Assembly (NCBI RefSeq): GCF_002295115.1
Contig: NZ_NSFV01000002.1
Coordinates: forward strand, 646,228-710,227
DNA from: Mesorhizobium sp. WSM4311
GTDB lineage: Bacteria; Pseudomonadota; Alphaproteobacteria; Rhizobiales; Rhizobiaceae
Direction: 5' to 3'
Length of the DNA stretch: 64,000 bases
Below the pieces are notes generated by a model. It saw only the letters and a list, made by a program, of their open reading frames with translations. It ran no database searches and was not told the origin of the DNA. Shown one piece after another: positions 23,708-33,236 of this stretch. Position numbers and translations under genes: made by a program. How positions within the stretch are numbered: the stretch's first letter is position 1; the number at the start of each line of letters is the position of its first letter.

Positions 23708-25738
23708 TCAGTTGCGCCCGTTCACGAGGTCGCCGACAATGTCGTATTTGCCGGAAATACGCATCTTGTAGACCTCGTAATTCTCCATCACGCGCTGCAC
23801 GTAACTTCTTGTTTCCGTGTAGGGAATCCGCTCGATCCAGTCCACCACCGCATCGATGTCCTTGCCGCGCGGGTCGCCGTATTTCGCCACCCACTGGCTG
23901 GCCCGGTTGGGGCCGGCATTGTAGCCGGCGAAGGTCAGCACGTAGGAGCCGTTGAAGCGATCGAGCTGCTCGCCGAGGAAGGCCGAGCCGAGTGTGGCGT
24001 TGTAGCCGGCGTCGGTGGTCAGCCGTGCCTGCGAAAACTGCAACCCGGCCTTCTTCGCCAGTTGCTTGGCGGTTCCCGGCATCAGCTGCAGCAGCCCGCG
24101 CGCGCCGGCGCTGGATACGGCACCGATGTTGAATTCGCTCTCCTGGCGGGCAATCGCATAGGCAAGCGCCTTGCCCGAGCCGGAAATATTGGCCGAATCA
24201 GGAATGACGCCGAGCGGATGCGACAGCGCGCCGACATCGATGCTGCGCGCGCCGGCGATCTTGCCGACCTTCAGCGCCATGAAATGGTTGCCCTGCTTCT
24301 CGGCAAGGACAGCAAGCAGCGCCAGTTCGCCTGGGCTGGTCAACTGGCCGGCGAGGTCGCGATAGAGCGTTTCGGCATAGCGATCATAGCCTGCCTCCTG
24401 CAGCCGCTTGATCGCGCTGACCGCCTCGCGGCCGGCAAAATTCTGCCGGTCGGCGGCACTGGGCATGGGATAGACGATGTTGAGCGCCTGCCGGCCGACA
24501 CGTTCGGCGGCAAGCTGCCCGTAAAAGGTCGTCCCATAATTGGCGGCGCGCCCAAAATAGTCCTTGGCGCTGCCGGGACCGCCGACTTCCGCGGCACGGC
24601 CGAGCCAGTAATAGGCGCGCGACAGGGTCATCGGCCCTTGGGCAAGGTCGGCGATGCGCGAAAAATGCGTCGCGGCAAGCTTGGGGTCGTTGAGGCCACG
24701 CAGCGCATACCAGCCGGCATGGAACTCGGCCTCGGCCGCATTGGCTGCACTTTCGGCGGCATGCGTGGCGACAATCGTGTACGCCGTCTTCATGTCGCCT
24801 TGGTCAACCAGTTCGCGCGACAGCACCCGGCGCTCGACCCACCAGGCGTCCGGGTCGACCAGAGCCTCGCGGTCCGTCGGCGCCTTCATCACCACGGCGG
24901 CGGCGCCAGCAAAATCCTCCTGCTTGCGCAGATACTCGGCCTGCGCGAAGAAATAGCCGGCAGAACGCTGGGATGCCGGGACCGCCTTCAACAGCTTCAA
25001 CGCATTCCTGTCGCCTCTGTCGGCCGCGGCCCAGGCCTCGGCAAACTGCTGGGCGCCGGCAAGACCGGCAATGCGCAGCGCGGAATTCACCCGGTCGGCA
25101 TAAAACATACGGTCCATGCGAAAACGGTGGTCGGCGGCAGGGATAAGACCGCCGAATTCCTTGATCAGCGACGTCTCGTCCTTGGCTTCCAGGACCGTGG
25201 TGCGCCAAAACGGCGACAGCACCGAGCGTGCCGCCTTGAGATTGCCCGTCGCCACATAGGCGCGGGCGAGAACCATGACGCCTTCGAATGTCTGCGGCTG
25301 GCTGCCATCGAACGCCGCAATGACGATGTCGGAAGCGGGGTTTTCTCGATAGAGCGCCCGCTCGCTGTTCTTGCGCAAGGCAATGGTGCCCGGCCAGTTG
25401 GGCAGCATCTTCGCGGCGGCGGCGATGTCGCCGCTCGGAACCTTGTCGCCGCCGTATAGTGCGATCGCCCAGGCCAGTATGTGCTGGTCGAGCGATTGAG
25501 CGGGAAGCGCATCGCGAACACCGCGAGCGCCGGGAATATCACCGGCCGCCAGCGCGTCCAGCCCGCTCTTCAGCAGCAAGACGCTGGGCGAGGGGCCCTG
25601 CTGCGCGCTGTCCTGCGGGCTCGGCATCGGGATCGCCGCGGTGGCCCGCGCATCCACGCTGCCGCTGATCGCCACACCGGGCATCAGCGCGGCGATGGCG
25701 CCAAGCAGCGCGAAGAGGTGAGGCCGACGGGTCGGCAT
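23708..25738 (-). CDS. slt: Soluble lytic murein transglycosylase
   Basis: A 676-residue periplasmic enzyme that cleaves the MurNAc-GlcNAc bond of peptidoglycan with formation of 1,6-anhydroMurNAc. It has an N-terminal signal (PHLFALLGAIAALMPGVAIS), a long alpha-superhelical part of about 450 residues with TPR-like repeats, and a C-terminal SLT domain with ARQESEFNIGAVSSAGARGL followed by LMPGTAKQLAKKAG; the Glu of RQESE is the catalytic acid. The order is that of Slt70. The ATG at 25738 was chosen because the signal peptide follows it; the frame to 25867 adds no family sequence. It is divergent from dapA. Confidence 0.92.
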   Translation of the reverse strand: MPTRRPHLFALLGAIAALMPGVAISGSVDARATAAIPMPSPQDSAQQGPSPSVLLLKSGLDALAAGDIPGARGVRDALPAQSLDQHILAWAIALYGGDKVPSGDIAAAAKMLPNWPGTIALRKNSERALYRENPASDIVIAAFDGSQPQTFEGVMVLARAYVATGNLKAARSVLSPFWRTTVLEAKDETSLIKEFGGLIPAADHRFRMDRMFYADRVNSALRIAGLAGAQQFAEAWAAADRGDRNALKLLKAVPASQRSAGYFFAQAEYLRKQEDFAGAAAVVMKAPTDREALVDPDAWWVERRVLSRELVDQGDMKTAYTIVATHAAESAANAAEAEFHAGWYALRGLNDPKLAATHFSRIADLAQGPMTLSRAYYWLGRAAEVGGPGSAKDYFGRAANYGTTFYGQLAAERVGRQALNIVYPMPSAADRQNFAGREAVSAIKRLQEAGYDRYAETLYRDLAGQLTSPGELALLAVLAEKQGNHFMALKVGKIAGARSIDVGALSHPLGVIPDSANISGSGKALAYAIARQESEFNIGAVSSAGARGLLQLMPGTAKQLAKKAGLQFSQARLTTDAGYNATLGSAFLGEQLDRFNGSYVLTFAGYNAGPNRASQWVAKYGDPRGKDIDAVVDWIERIPYTETRSYVQRVMENYEVYKMRISGKYDIVGDLVNGRN

Positions 25739-25961
25739 GGTCTCGTGTCTTCCTTGGTTCAGCATTCTACCAGCAGGCGAAGATACCTCGAAGCCTAGAC
25801 TTAGGTCGTGAAGGGCTCGTAAACAAAGAGTTATCAAGGCTGTTCGAATTGCGCTTGCTGGCACCATGGCAATGCTTGCCGCGCAACCATGTCGAGACTA
25901 TGGTGCGCCGCTTCGCTTTCGGTTAGAAGGCGCGCACGACAAACTGATCGACAAACACCGA

Positions 25962-26008
25962 TGCATGTCGCCCAAAAGTGGATACCGGTTTTGGGACAGC
26001 GACATGCA
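25962..26008. repeat. Rhizobial hairpin repeat (CCCAAAAG type) upstream of dapA
   Basis: Arms TGCATGTCG (25962-25970) and CGACATGCA (26000-26008) are perfect, and inside them CCCAAAA pairs with TTTTGGG (25971-25977 and 25989-25995). A second copy lies at 33172-33220. Placed 31 bases before the dapA start, it would form a strong hairpin in the leader. Confidence 0.8.
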
Positions 26009-26039
26009 TAAACAAACAAGTCCCAAGGAGTTGGACGAC

Positions 26040-26921
26040 ATGCTGAGAGGCTCGCTTACTGCGCTCGTGACACCGTTCGAAAAGAGCGGACGTTTCGACG
26101 AGAAAGCCTTTCGCGCCTTTGTCGAATGGCAGCTCGCGGAAGGCACGACGGGTCTGGTTCCCGTTGGCACCACTGGCGAGTCGCCGACACTGTCGCACGA
26201 TGAGCATCGCAATGTCGTCAAGGTCTGCATCGAGGTGGCCAAGGGCCGTGCTCCGGTCGTCGCCGGCGCCGGTTCCAACAACACGGCGGAAGCCGTCGGC
26301 CTCGTGCAGTATGCCGAAAAGGTTGGCGCCGATGCCGCCCTGGTCGTCACGCCCTATTACAACAAGCCGACGCAGCGCGGCCTCTACGAGCATTTCGCCG
26401 CCGTCGCCAGGGCGACCAAGCTGCCGATCATCATCTACAACATCCCGCCGCGTTCGGTGATTGACATGATGCCGGAGACGATGGGGCGGCTGGCTCACGA
26501 CTTCAAGAACATCGTCGGCGTCAAGGACGCGACCGGCAAGGTCGAGCGTGTGTCCGAGCAGCGCATGACCTGCGGCAAGGATTTCATCCAGCTTTCTGGC
26601 GAGGACGCCTCGGCGCTCGGCTTCAACGCCCATGGCGGTGTCGGCTGCATTTCGGTGACTTCGAACGTCGCGCCGCGGCTGTGCGCCGAATTCCAGGAGG
26701 CGACGCTTTCCGGCGACAGCGCCAAGGCGCTGGAATTGCAGGATCGTCTCTTGCCCCTGCACAAGGCGATCTTCCTGGAGCCCGGCGTGTCCGGCGCCAA
26801 ATACGCGCTGTCGAAGCTGGGCAAGGTCGAGAATGTGCTGCGGTCGCCGCTGGTCACGGTCGAGGAATCGACCGCGGCGAAGATCGATGCGGCCATGAAG
26901 CACGCCGGCTTGATTAATTGA
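26040..26921 (+). CDS. dapA: 4-hydroxy-tetrahydrodipicolinate synthase
   Basis: A 293-residue enzyme condensing pyruvate with aspartate semialdehyde in lysine and diaminopimelate synthesis. It begins [20 protein letters not shown], contains the [14 protein letters not shown] signature near 45, [15 protein letters not shown] with the catalytic Tyr near 134, and GVKDATGK with the Schiff-base Lys near 162. Length is standard. The start at 26040 has AAGGAG 10 bases upstream; the earlier frame start at 25866 lies in repeat and antisense sequence. It precedes smpB by 25 bases, the common rhizobial arrangement. Confidence 0.97.
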   Translation: MLRGSLTALVTPFEKSGRFDEKAFRAFVEWQLAEGTTGLVPVGTTGESPTLSHDEHRNVVKVCIEVAKGRAPVVAGAGSNNTAEAVGLVQYAEKVGADAALVVTPYYNKPTQRGLYEHFAAVARATKLPIIIYNIPPRSVIDMMPETMGRLAHDFKNIVGVKDATGKVERVSEQRMTCGKDFIQLSGEDASALGFNAHGGVGCISVTSNVAPRLCAEFQEATLSGDSAKALELQDRLLPLHKAIFLEPGVSGAKYALSKLGKVENVLRSPLVTVEESTAAKIDAAMKHAGLIN

Positions 26922-26946
26922 GGATGAGGCGCCACCTCTCCACATC

Positions 26947-27426
26947 ATGAATCAAGTCAGAAAAGCCGATCCCAACAACAAGACCGTTGCGGAAAACCGC
27001 AAGGCACGGTTTTCCTATGAGGTGCTCGACACGATCGAGGCCGGCTTGGTCCTGACCGGCACCGAGGTCAAGTCCCTGCGCCAGGGCCAGGCCAATATCC
27101 AGGACAGCTATGCCTCGGTCGAAGGCGGCGAGATCTGGCTGATCAATTCCTATCTGCCCGAATATCTGCAGGCCAACCGCTTCAACCACGAGCCCAGGCG
27201 GCGGCGCAAACTCCTGCTCAACAAGCGCGAGATGGCCAAGCTGTCGCAGAGCGTCGACCGCGAAGGCATGACGCTGGTGCCGCTGAAAATCTATTTCAAC
27301 GACCAGGGCCGCGCCAAGCTGCTGCTCGCCGTCGGCCGCGGCAAGAAATTGCACGACAAGCGCGAGACCGAGAAACAGCGCGACTGGTCGCGTGAGAAGG
27401 GCCGGCTCTTGAAGGAGCGTGGGTGA
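26947..27426 (+). CDS. smpB: SsrA-binding protein SmpB
   Basis: A 159-residue partner of tmRNA that enables rescue of stalled ribosomes. The sequence [39 protein letters not shown] and [19 protein letters not shown] follows the family throughout, and the C-terminal tail ([20 protein letters not shown]) is the basic segment that enters the mRNA channel. It is co-directional with dapA with a short gap. The ssrA gene itself is not in this window. Confidence 0.97.
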   Translation: MNQVRKADPNNKTVAENRKARFSYEVLDTIEAGLVLTGTEVKSLRQGQANIQDSYASVEGGEIWLINSYLPEYLQANRFNHEPRRRRKLLLNKREMAKLSQSVDREGMTLVPLKIYFNDQGRAKLLLAVGRGKKLHDKRETEKQRDWSREKGRLLKERG

Positions 27427-27512
27427 GAGACATCAGGCGGTAGCCCTCGAAAAGCCAGTTTGGCTTCCAAATTTCGGGCAAGCGCAATCGGCAGATACCA
27501 GAGGGGATCGCT

Positions 27513-28223
27513 TTGAAGAACCGGATCATCCTCTGGGGATTGATGAGCCTGGCGTTTGCAGCGATGGCGGTGGCCGGCGGCTTCTTCTACTTCCACACCT
27601 ATTCTCCCGACCGTAGCAAATATCCGGTCAGAGGCATCGACGTCTCGCATCATCAAGGCCAGATCGACTGGCGGCGCGTTGCCGCCGACGATGTCGCCTT
27701 CGCCGTCATCAAGGCGACCGAGGGCGGCGATCATGTCGATCGTGCTTTTGCCACCAATCTACGTGAGGCCCGCGCGGCCGGCCTTGCCGTAGGCGCCTAT
27801 CATTTCTTCACCTTCTGCCGGCCCGGCGCCGACCAGGCGAAGAATTTCATCTCGGTGGTACCGCACGATCAGCCCTTGCTGCCGCCGGTCGTCGATGTCG
27901 AGTTCGGCGGCAACTGTCCGCAGCGCCCATCGCCCGAGCAACTGAATGCTGAACTCCAGGCTTTCCTCGGACCTGTCGAGCAGGCATTCGGCAAGACGGC
28001 GATCGTCTATCTGACCGATGAGGCCGAGGCTGCCTATGCCGGGCAGATCGCCGCTCGCCCGCTCTGGCTTCGCTCGCTGCTGGTGGAACCTGACCGCCAC
28101 GACTGGATCTACTGGCAGTACCACAATCGCGGGCGCATAGACGGTATCGAGGGTGACGTCGACCTGAACGTTCTGCAGGGCGGGCCGGAGAAATTGGCGG
28201 CGCTGCTTGCGCCGGCGCATTGA
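27513..28223 (+). CDS. GH25-type muramidase (lysozyme), membrane-anchored
   Basis: A 236-residue protein. Residues 1-28 form a signal anchor (IILWGLMSLAFAAMAVAGGF). The rest is a glycoside hydrolase 25 domain: GIDVSHHQGQIDW at about 41-53, AVIKATEGGDHVD, GAYHFFTF and PPVVDVEFGG, where the Asp/Glu of DVE is the usual catalytic pair. GH25 enzymes cleave the MurNAc-GlcNAc bond of peptidoglycan, so the protein probably acts in the periplasm. The start is a TTG at 27513, 6 bases after a GAGGGG site; ATG 27543 would remove part of the signal sequence. It lies 86 bases after smpB and is convergent with the glycosylase. Confidence 0.85.
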   Translation: MKNRIILWGLMSLAFAAMAVAGGFFYFHTYSPDRSKYPVRGIDVSHHQGQIDWRRVAADDVAFAVIKATEGGDHVDRAFATNLREARAAGLAVGAYHFFTFCRPGADQAKNFISVVPHDQPLLPPVVDVEFGGNCPQRPSPEQLNAELQAFLGPVEQAFGKTAIVYLTDEAEAAYAGQIAARPLWLRSLLVEPDRHDWIYWQYHNRGRIDGIEGDVDLNVLQGGPEKLAALLAPAH

Positions 28224-28232
28224 GGAGTGAAT

Positions 28233-28889
28233 CTATATCTTCAGGAACGCCGCGATCTCGCTGAAAACGCTGACGAACATCGCCTCGGTCAGCACGCCCG
28301 TATTGGTGTTGTAGCGTGAGCAGTGATAGCTGGAAAACAGCGTGATGCCAGCGGCCGGCAACTGCCCGCCATGCCTGAATGGATAGGCGGCGACGCGCTC
28401 GCCGAGCGCCCGCACGGTCGACTGGTGCGCGATCGATCCGAGCGCCAGCACCGCGCGTAGCTTGGGAAAGCGTGCAATCGTCGGCACCAGGAAGCTGCGG
28501 CAGGTCGAGATTTCGGCGCCGACAGGCTTGTTCTCCGGCGGCACGCAGCGCACGGCATTGGTGATCGCCGTGCCGACAAGCTCCAGCCCGTCATCGGGCC
28601 GCGCCTTGAACTCACCGCGTGCAAAGCCGTGCGCGATCAGCGTCGAGTAGAGCAGGTCGCCGGCATAGTCGCCGGTGAAGGGGCGGCCGGTGCGGTTGGC
28701 GCCGCGCAGACCAGGCGCCAGCCCGACGATCAGAAGTTGGACGGTGTCCTCACCCTGCGGCGGCAGGAAGGTCGGCACCGGCGCGTTGAACCATGACGGC
28801 TCGCGTTGCCGCCACTCGGCGATGAAGTCATGCAGCCGCGGGCAGAGCGGGCAGTCGCGGCTGGGTTCGGAAGCGGCGAGGGCGGTCAA
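28233..28889 (-). CDS. Uracil-DNA glycosylase, family 5 (UDGb-like)
   Basis: A 218-residue DNA repair glycosylase. The segment LLIVGLAPGLRGANRTGRPF, then TGDYAG, is the diagnostic family-5 motif A, and SSYHCSRYNTNTG near 190 is motif B. Four cysteines, C13, C16, C115 and C130, are positioned to bind the 4Fe-4S cluster, in contrast to the family-4-like protein at 2.1 kb. UDGb enzymes act on uracil, hypoxanthine and ethenocytosine in double-stranded DNA. It lies 11 bases downstream of the NYN gene in the same direction, so the two probably form an operon. Confidence 0.9.
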   Translation of the reverse strand: MTALAASEPSRDCPLCPRLHDFIAEWRQREPSWFNAPVPTFLPPQGEDTVQLLIVGLAPGLRGANRTGRPFTGDYAGDLLYSTLIAHGFARGEFKARPDDGLELVGTAITNAVRCVPPENKPVGAEISTCRSFLVPTIARFPKLRAVLALGSIAHQSTVRALGERVAAYPFRHGGQLPAAGITLFSSYHCSRYNTNTGVLTEAMFVSVFSEIAAFLKI

Positions 28890-28900
28890 GGTGCCCGGCC

Positions 28901-29482
28901 TCAGTAGTCGTCCTCATCGACTTCCGCCGGTTCGGGCCGGCGCACGGGCCGCTCGGAAGGATCGCGGCCGACTTCGTTCTTCAGCGTCGTCAGGTCGATG
29001 AAATGGTCGGCCTGGCGGCGCAGATCATCCGAGATCATCGGCGGTTGCGAGGCCATGGTCGAGACGATCGACACCTTGCGGCCGCGCCGCTGCAGCGCCT
29101 CGACCAGCGTGCGGAAGTCGCCGTCGCCGGAGAAAATGACATAGTGGTCGACGACATCGGCGAGCTCCAGCGCATCGACCGTCAGTTCGATGTCCATATT
29201 GCCCTTGATCTTGCGGCGGCCGGTCGAGTCGGTGAACTCCTTGGCCGGCTTGGTCACCACCTTGAAGCCGTTATAATCGAGCCAGTCGATCAGCGGGCGG
29301 ATCGAGGAGTATTCCTGATCCTCGACCAGCGCCGTGTAATAATAGGCGCGCAAGAGATAGCCGCGCTTCTGGAAACTCGACAACAGCTTGCGATAGTCGA
29401 TGTCGAAGCCGAGCGCCCGCGACGTAGCGTAGAGATTGGCACCGTCGATGAACAAGGCGATTTTTTCACGTGGGTCGAACAT
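28901..29482 (-). CDS. NYN-domain (LabA/DUF88) predicted nuclease
   Basis: A 193-residue protein with the PIN-like NYN fold. The N-terminus IALFIDGANLYATSRALGFD carries the first Asp of the active site, and GNMDIELTVDALELA and YVIFSGDGDFRTLVEAL carry the others, as in LabA-like proteins. Such proteins are predicted Mg-dependent RNases. A late acidic tail (PAEVDEDDY) is not part of the domain. The gene is transcribed away from rpoZ and just upstream of the family-5 glycosylase, suggesting a joint role in nucleic-acid processing, which is inference. Confidence 0.88.
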   Translation of the reverse strand: MFDPREKIALFIDGANLYATSRALGFDIDYRKLLSSFQKRGYLLRAYYYTALVEDQEYSSIRPLIDWLDYNGFKVVTKPAKEFTDSTGRRKIKGNMDIELTVDALELADVVDHYVIFSGDGDFRTLVEALQRRGRKVSIVSTMASQPPMISDDLRRQADHFIDLTTLKNEVGRDPSERPVRRPEPAEVDEDDY

Positions 29483-29801
29483 GGAAAATATTCCTTTTCG
29501 AAAAATGCGGCCGTCTAAACGAAATGCGGTAGCGACTATCGGTCGGGCTCATAATAAACCGGCTGACCTTGTCCATCCGAGATAACGCCAGTTTGGTGGC
29601 AATCCAAGGCGTGATGGGGCAATGCAAGCAATTGTGATCGCGGCGTCGAGCGAACGACGCGGGCGGTTTGCCAAATCCGGTGTTTAGGCAGGGATTGGGC
29701 GCCAACAGTCCCGCCAATGCCATGATGCTTGTATTTTGGCGGCGTTCGGGTTATGGACCGCGCCTGTTTTCCATCAAATCCAGGCATGAAAGGGGCAGTC
29801 C
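29483..29801. other. Divergent intergenic region between the NYN gene and rpoZ
   Basis: No gene seen in these 319 bases. It should contain promoters for both the NYN/glycosylase operon and rpoZ. A possible rpoZ promoter is CTTGTA followed by GTTATG near 29728-29754, weak. A small hairpin CGTCG/CGACG is at about 29646-29661. Confidence 0.4.
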
Positions 29802-30203
29802 ATGGCCCGCGTAACCGTTGAAGATTGCATCGACAAGGTCGACAACCGCTTCGAGCTGGTGCTTTTGGCCGGCCATCGTGCTCGCCAGATCAGCCAGGGC
29901 GCGCAGATCACCGTTCCTCGCGACAACGACAAGAACCCGGTCATTGCCTTGCGCGAGATCGCCGACGAGACACTGTCGCCCGACGACCTCAAGGAAGATC
30001 TGATCCATTCGCTGCAGAAGCATGTCGAGGTCGACGAGCCCGAGGCCGATGGCGAGGTGATCGCCGACCAGACCGGCGGCGCTGTCGCGGCCACCGAAAC
30101 CGACGAAGCCGAGGACAACATCACCTTCGATCGCATGACCGAGGAAGACCTGCTGGCCGGCATCGAAGGTCTGGTACCGCCGGAAAAGAGCGACGACTAC
30201 TAA
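29802..30203 (+). CDS. rpoZ: RNA polymerase omega subunit
   Basis: A 133-residue subunit that helps assemble RNA polymerase around the beta-prime subunit. The N-terminal half ([20 protein letters not shown], then [11 protein letters not shown]) is the conserved omega domain. The C-terminal half is acidic and longer than in enterobacteria, as in other rhizobia. AGGGG lies about 8 bases before ATG. The gene is followed by rsh after 128 bases, the conserved rpoZ-rsh pairing. Confidence 0.97.
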   Translation: MARVTVEDCIDKVDNRFELVLLAGHRARQISQGAQITVPRDNDKNPVIALREIADETLSPDDLKEDLIHSLQKHVEVDEPEADGEVIADQTGGAVAATETDEAEDNITFDRMTEEDLLAGIEGLVPPEKSDDY

Positions 30204-30331
30204 GAGAGTTTTCTGGACCTGCCCGGAACACGTTTCCGGCACTTCCGTCCCGGCAGTTTCGTGGCTATCTATGACATGCGCCGTACAGCAGTGCGGCGCA
30301 TGATTCATTTCATCGCTGAGAGATTCCGCCC

Positions 30332-32560
30332 ATGATGCGTCAGTATGAGCTTGTCGAGCGCGTCCAGCGCTACAAGCCTGACGTCAACGAGGCGTTGCTC
30401 AACAAGGCCTATGTCTATGCCATGCAGAAGCATGGCCACCAGAAGCGCGCTTCCGGCGATCCCTATTTCTCGCATCCGCTCGAAGTCGCCGCCATCCTCA
30501 CCGAAATGCACATGGACGAGGCGACGATCGCCGTCGCTTTGCTGCACGACACGATCGAGGACACCACGGCGACGCGGGCCGAGATCGACGATCTGTTCGG
30601 CCCCGAAATGGGCAAGCTGGTCGAGGGCCTGACCAAGCTGAAGAAGCTTGATCTCGTTTCCAAGAAGGCAGAGCAGGCGGAGAACCTGCGCAAGCTGCTG
30701 CTGGCGATCTCGGAAGACGTCCGCGTGCTGCTGGTCAAGCTCGCCGACCGGCTGCACAACATGCGCACCCTCGACCACGTGCCGGAAGCCAAGCGCCTGC
30801 GCATCGCCGAGGAGACGATGGACATCTATGCGCCGCTGGCCGGGCGCATGGGCATGCAAGGCATGCGCGAGGAACTGGAGGAGATCGCCTTCCGCTACAT
30901 CAATCCGGAAGCCTACCGTGCCGTCACCGCGCGGCTCGCCGAGATCTTCGAGCGCAACAAGGGCGTGCTGACCGATATTGAAAAGGCGCTGTCGGCGCTG
31001 TTTGAAAAGCATGCCATCAACGCCGGCGTGAAGAGCCGCCAGAAGAAGCCCTGGTCGGTGTTCCGCAAGATGGAAGCCAAGGCGCTGTCCTTCGAGCAGC
31101 TGTCCGACATTTTCGGCTTCCGCGTCGTCGTCGATACGGTCGAGGACTGCTACCGCGCGCTCGGTGCCATCCATACCACATGGTCGATGGTGCCCGGCCG
31201 CTTCAAGGACTACATCTCGACGCCGAAGCAGAACGACTACCGCTCGATCCACACCACCATCGTCGGCCCCTCGCGCCAGCGCGTCGAGCTGCAGATCCGC
31301 ACCCGCGAAATGAACAAGATCGCCGAATACGGCGTCGCGGCGCACTCGATCTACAAGGACACCGGCGGCAAGACGAACGGCGCCGGCCATGCGATCTCGA
31401 AGGAGACCAATGCCTATGCCTGGCTGCGGCGCACCATCGAGCAGCTTGCGGAAGGTGACAATCCCGAGGACTTCCTCGAAAACACCAAGCTGGAACTGTT
31501 CCAGGACCAGGTGTTCTGCTTCACGCCCAAAGGCATGCTGATTGCCTTGCCGCGCGGCGCCACGCCCATCGATTTCGCCTATGCGGTGCACACCGATGTC
31601 GGCGACACCTGCGTCGGCGCCAAGGTCAATGGCCGCATCATGCCGCTGATGACGGAACTGAAGAATGGCGACGAGGTCGAGATCATCCGCTCCAAGGCGC
31701 AGGTGCCGCCGGCGGCGTGGGAATCGGTCGTCGTCACCGGCAAGGCGCGCGCCGCCATCCGCCGGGCCACCAAGAACGCCATCCGCAAGCAGTATTCCGG
31801 TCTCGGCGCGCGCATTCTCGAACGCGCCTTCGAACGGGCCGGCAAGAATTTCACCAAGGAAAGCCTGAAGCCGGTCCTGCACCGGCTGGCACGCAAGGAC
31901 ATCGAGGACGTGCTGGCGTCCGTCGGCCGTGGCGAACTGGCTTCCACCGACGTCATGAAGGCGGTCTTCCCCGACTATAAGGACGAGCGTGTCACGCCGG
32001 CAGCGCCCAAGCAGCGCGAGGAGGGCTGGTCGAAGATCCGCAACGCCGCCGGCATGCTGTTCCAGATTCCGGGCCGGGCCGCGCGCAAGGACAAGGACCA
32101 GCCGCGCGACGGCGCCGTGCCGATCCGCGGCGTGCGCGGCGACCTGCCAGTGCGCTTCGCGCCGGAAGGCGCGGTGCCGGGCGATCGCATCGTTGGCATC
32201 GTCCAGCCGGGCACCGGCATCACCATCTATCCGATCCAGTCGCCGGCACTGCAGGCTTTCGATGACCAGCCCGAGCGCTGGATCGACGTGCGCTGGGACA
32301 TTGACGAGCGCACCAAGGAGCGCTTCCCCGCGCGTGTCTCGGTCACCGCCATCAATGCGCCGGGCTCGCTCGCCGATATCGCCCAGGTCGTTGCGTCCAA
32401 CGACGCCAACATCCATACGCTGTCGATGGTGCGCACCGCGCCCGACTTCACCGAAATGCTGATCGATCTAGAAGTCTGGGATCTGAAGCATCTCAACCGG
32501 CTGCTGTCGCAGCTCAAGGACAATTCGAGCGTCAGCGACGCACGGCGTGTGAATGGCTGA
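30332..32560 (+). CDS. rsh: Bifunctional (p)ppGpp synthetase/hydrolase (RelA/SpoT homolog)
   Basis: A 742-residue long RSH enzyme controlling the stringent response, which in rhizobia affects starvation and symbiosis. The hydrolase domain is intact: HPLEVAAILTEMHMDE, LLHDTIED near 70 and LVKLADRLHNMRTL near 140, supplying the HD metal site. The synthetase domain has YISTPKQNDYRSIHTTIVGP near 300. A TGS domain (FCFTPKGMLIALPRGATPID near 390) and a C-terminal ACT domain (VSVTAINAPGSLADIAQVVA near 670) complete the order. Length is typical of alphaproteobacterial Rsh. Confidence 0.97.
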   Translation: MMRQYELVERVQRYKPDVNEALLNKAYVYAMQKHGHQKRASGDPYFSHPLEVAAILTEMHMDEATIAVALLHDTIEDTTATRAEIDDLFGPEMGKLVEGLTKLKKLDLVSKKAEQAENLRKLLLAISEDVRVLLVKLADRLHNMRTLDHVPEAKRLRIAEETMDIYAPLAGRMGMQGMREELEEIAFRYINPEAYRAVTARLAEIFERNKGVLTDIEKALSALFEKHAINAGVKSRQKKPWSVFRKMEAKALSFEQLSDIFGFRVVVDTVEDCYRALGAIHTTWSMVPGRFKDYISTPKQNDYRSIHTTIVGPSRQRVELQIRTREMNKIAEYGVAAHSIYKDTGGKTNGAGHAISKETNAYAWLRRTIEQLAEGDNPEDFLENTKLELFQDQVFCFTPKGMLIALPRGATPIDFAYAVHTDVGDTCVGAKVNGRIMPLMTELKNGDEVEIIRSKAQVPPAAWESVVVTGKARAAIRRATKNAIRKQYSGLGARILERAFERAGKNFTKESLKPVLHRLARKDIEDVLASVGRGELASTDVMKAVFPDYKDERVTPAAPKQREEGWSKIRNAAGMLFQIPGRAARKDKDQPRDGAVPIRGVRGDLPVRFAPEGAVPGDRIVGIVQPGTGITIYPIQSPALQAFDDQPERWIDVRWDIDERTKERFPARVSVTAINAPGSLADIAQVVASNDANIHTLSMVRTAPDFTEMLIDLEVWDLKHLNRLLSQLKDNSSVSDARRVNG

Positions 32561-32590
32561 CATGGCTGATCTATCTGGGGGCAGGCGCAG

Positions 32591-33169
32591 ATGAAGACCG
32601 ATGAAGTGCTGGGCATTTTCCGCGAGGCGGGTGCTGTTCTGGAGGGGCATTTCATCCTGACGTCGGGCCTGCGCAGTCCAGTCTTCCTGCAGAAGGCGCG
32701 GGTGTTCATGCATGCCGACAAGACCGAGCGGCTTTGCAAGGCGCTGGCCGAAAAGATCCGGACAGCGGTGCCAGGCAAGATCGACTATGTCGTCGGCCCG
32801 GCGATCGGCGGCCTGATCCCGGCCTACGAAACCTCGCGCCATCTCGGCGTGCCGGCGATCTGGGTCGAGCGGGAAGGGGGCGAGTTCCGCCTGCGCCGCT
32901 TCGAGATCGCCAGGGGCGCGCGCGTCGTCATCGTCGAGGACATCGTCACCACCGGCCTGTCGATCCGCGAAACCATCGAGTGCCTGCGCGAGCTTGGCGC
33001 CGAGGTGGTGGCTGCCGCCTGCATCATCGACCGTTCAGCTGGCAAGACCCATGTCGGCGTGCCGTTGATCGCGCTCGCCGAATACGAGGTTCCGGCCTAT
33101 CCGCCCGACCGGCTGCCGCCGGAGCTTGCGGCGATACCGGCGGTCAAGCCCGGCAGCCGCAATATCTGA
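32591..33169 (+). CDS. pyrE: Orotate phosphoribosyltransferase
   Basis: A 192-residue enzyme converting orotate and PRPP to orotidine 5'-phosphate in pyrimidine synthesis. [20 protein letters not shown] near 20, [20 protein letters not shown] near 65 and the PRPP-binding [19 protein letters not shown] near 115 are diagnostic. It starts 30 bases after rsh and is likely co-transcribed. A rhizobial hairpin follows its stop codon at once and could act as a 3' processing site. Confidence 0.96.
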   Translation: MKTDEVLGIFREAGAVLEGHFILTSGLRSPVFLQKARVFMHADKTERLCKALAEKIRTAVPGKIDYVVGPAIGGLIPAYETSRHLGVPAIWVEREGGEFRLRRFEIARGARVVIVEDIVTTGLSIRETIECLRELGAEVVAAACIIDRSAGKTHVGVPLIALAEYEVPAYPPDRLPPELAAIPAVKPGSRNI

Positions 33170-33171
33170 CG

Positions 33172-33220
33172 ATGCCTGTCGCCCAAAAGTGCGCGGCGGT
33201 TTTGGGAGTGACGACATGCG
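33172..33220. repeat. Rhizobial hairpin repeat (CCCAAAAG type), second copy
   Basis: Starts 3 bases after the pyrE stop. Arms GCCTGTCG (33174-33181) and CGACATGC (33212-33219) differ by one base, with inner CCCAAAA (33182-33188) and TTTTGGG (33200-33206). The right arm contains an in-frame ATG (33216) of the next gene, which could be mistaken for its start. Confidence 0.8.
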
Positions 33221-33236
33221 TGAAGGCAAATTCGAA

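Noticed and set aside
23351..25459. 702-codon plus-strand frame
   Set aside because: Antisense to the lytic transglycosylase, low-complexity product.
25866..26039. N-terminal extension of dapA
   Set aside because: Covers the hairpin repeat and antisense DNA; the good ribosome site is at the 26040 start.
30305..32416. 703-codon minus-strand frame
   Set aside because: Antisense to rsh; the composition is repetitive Arg/Asp/Gly and has no domain.
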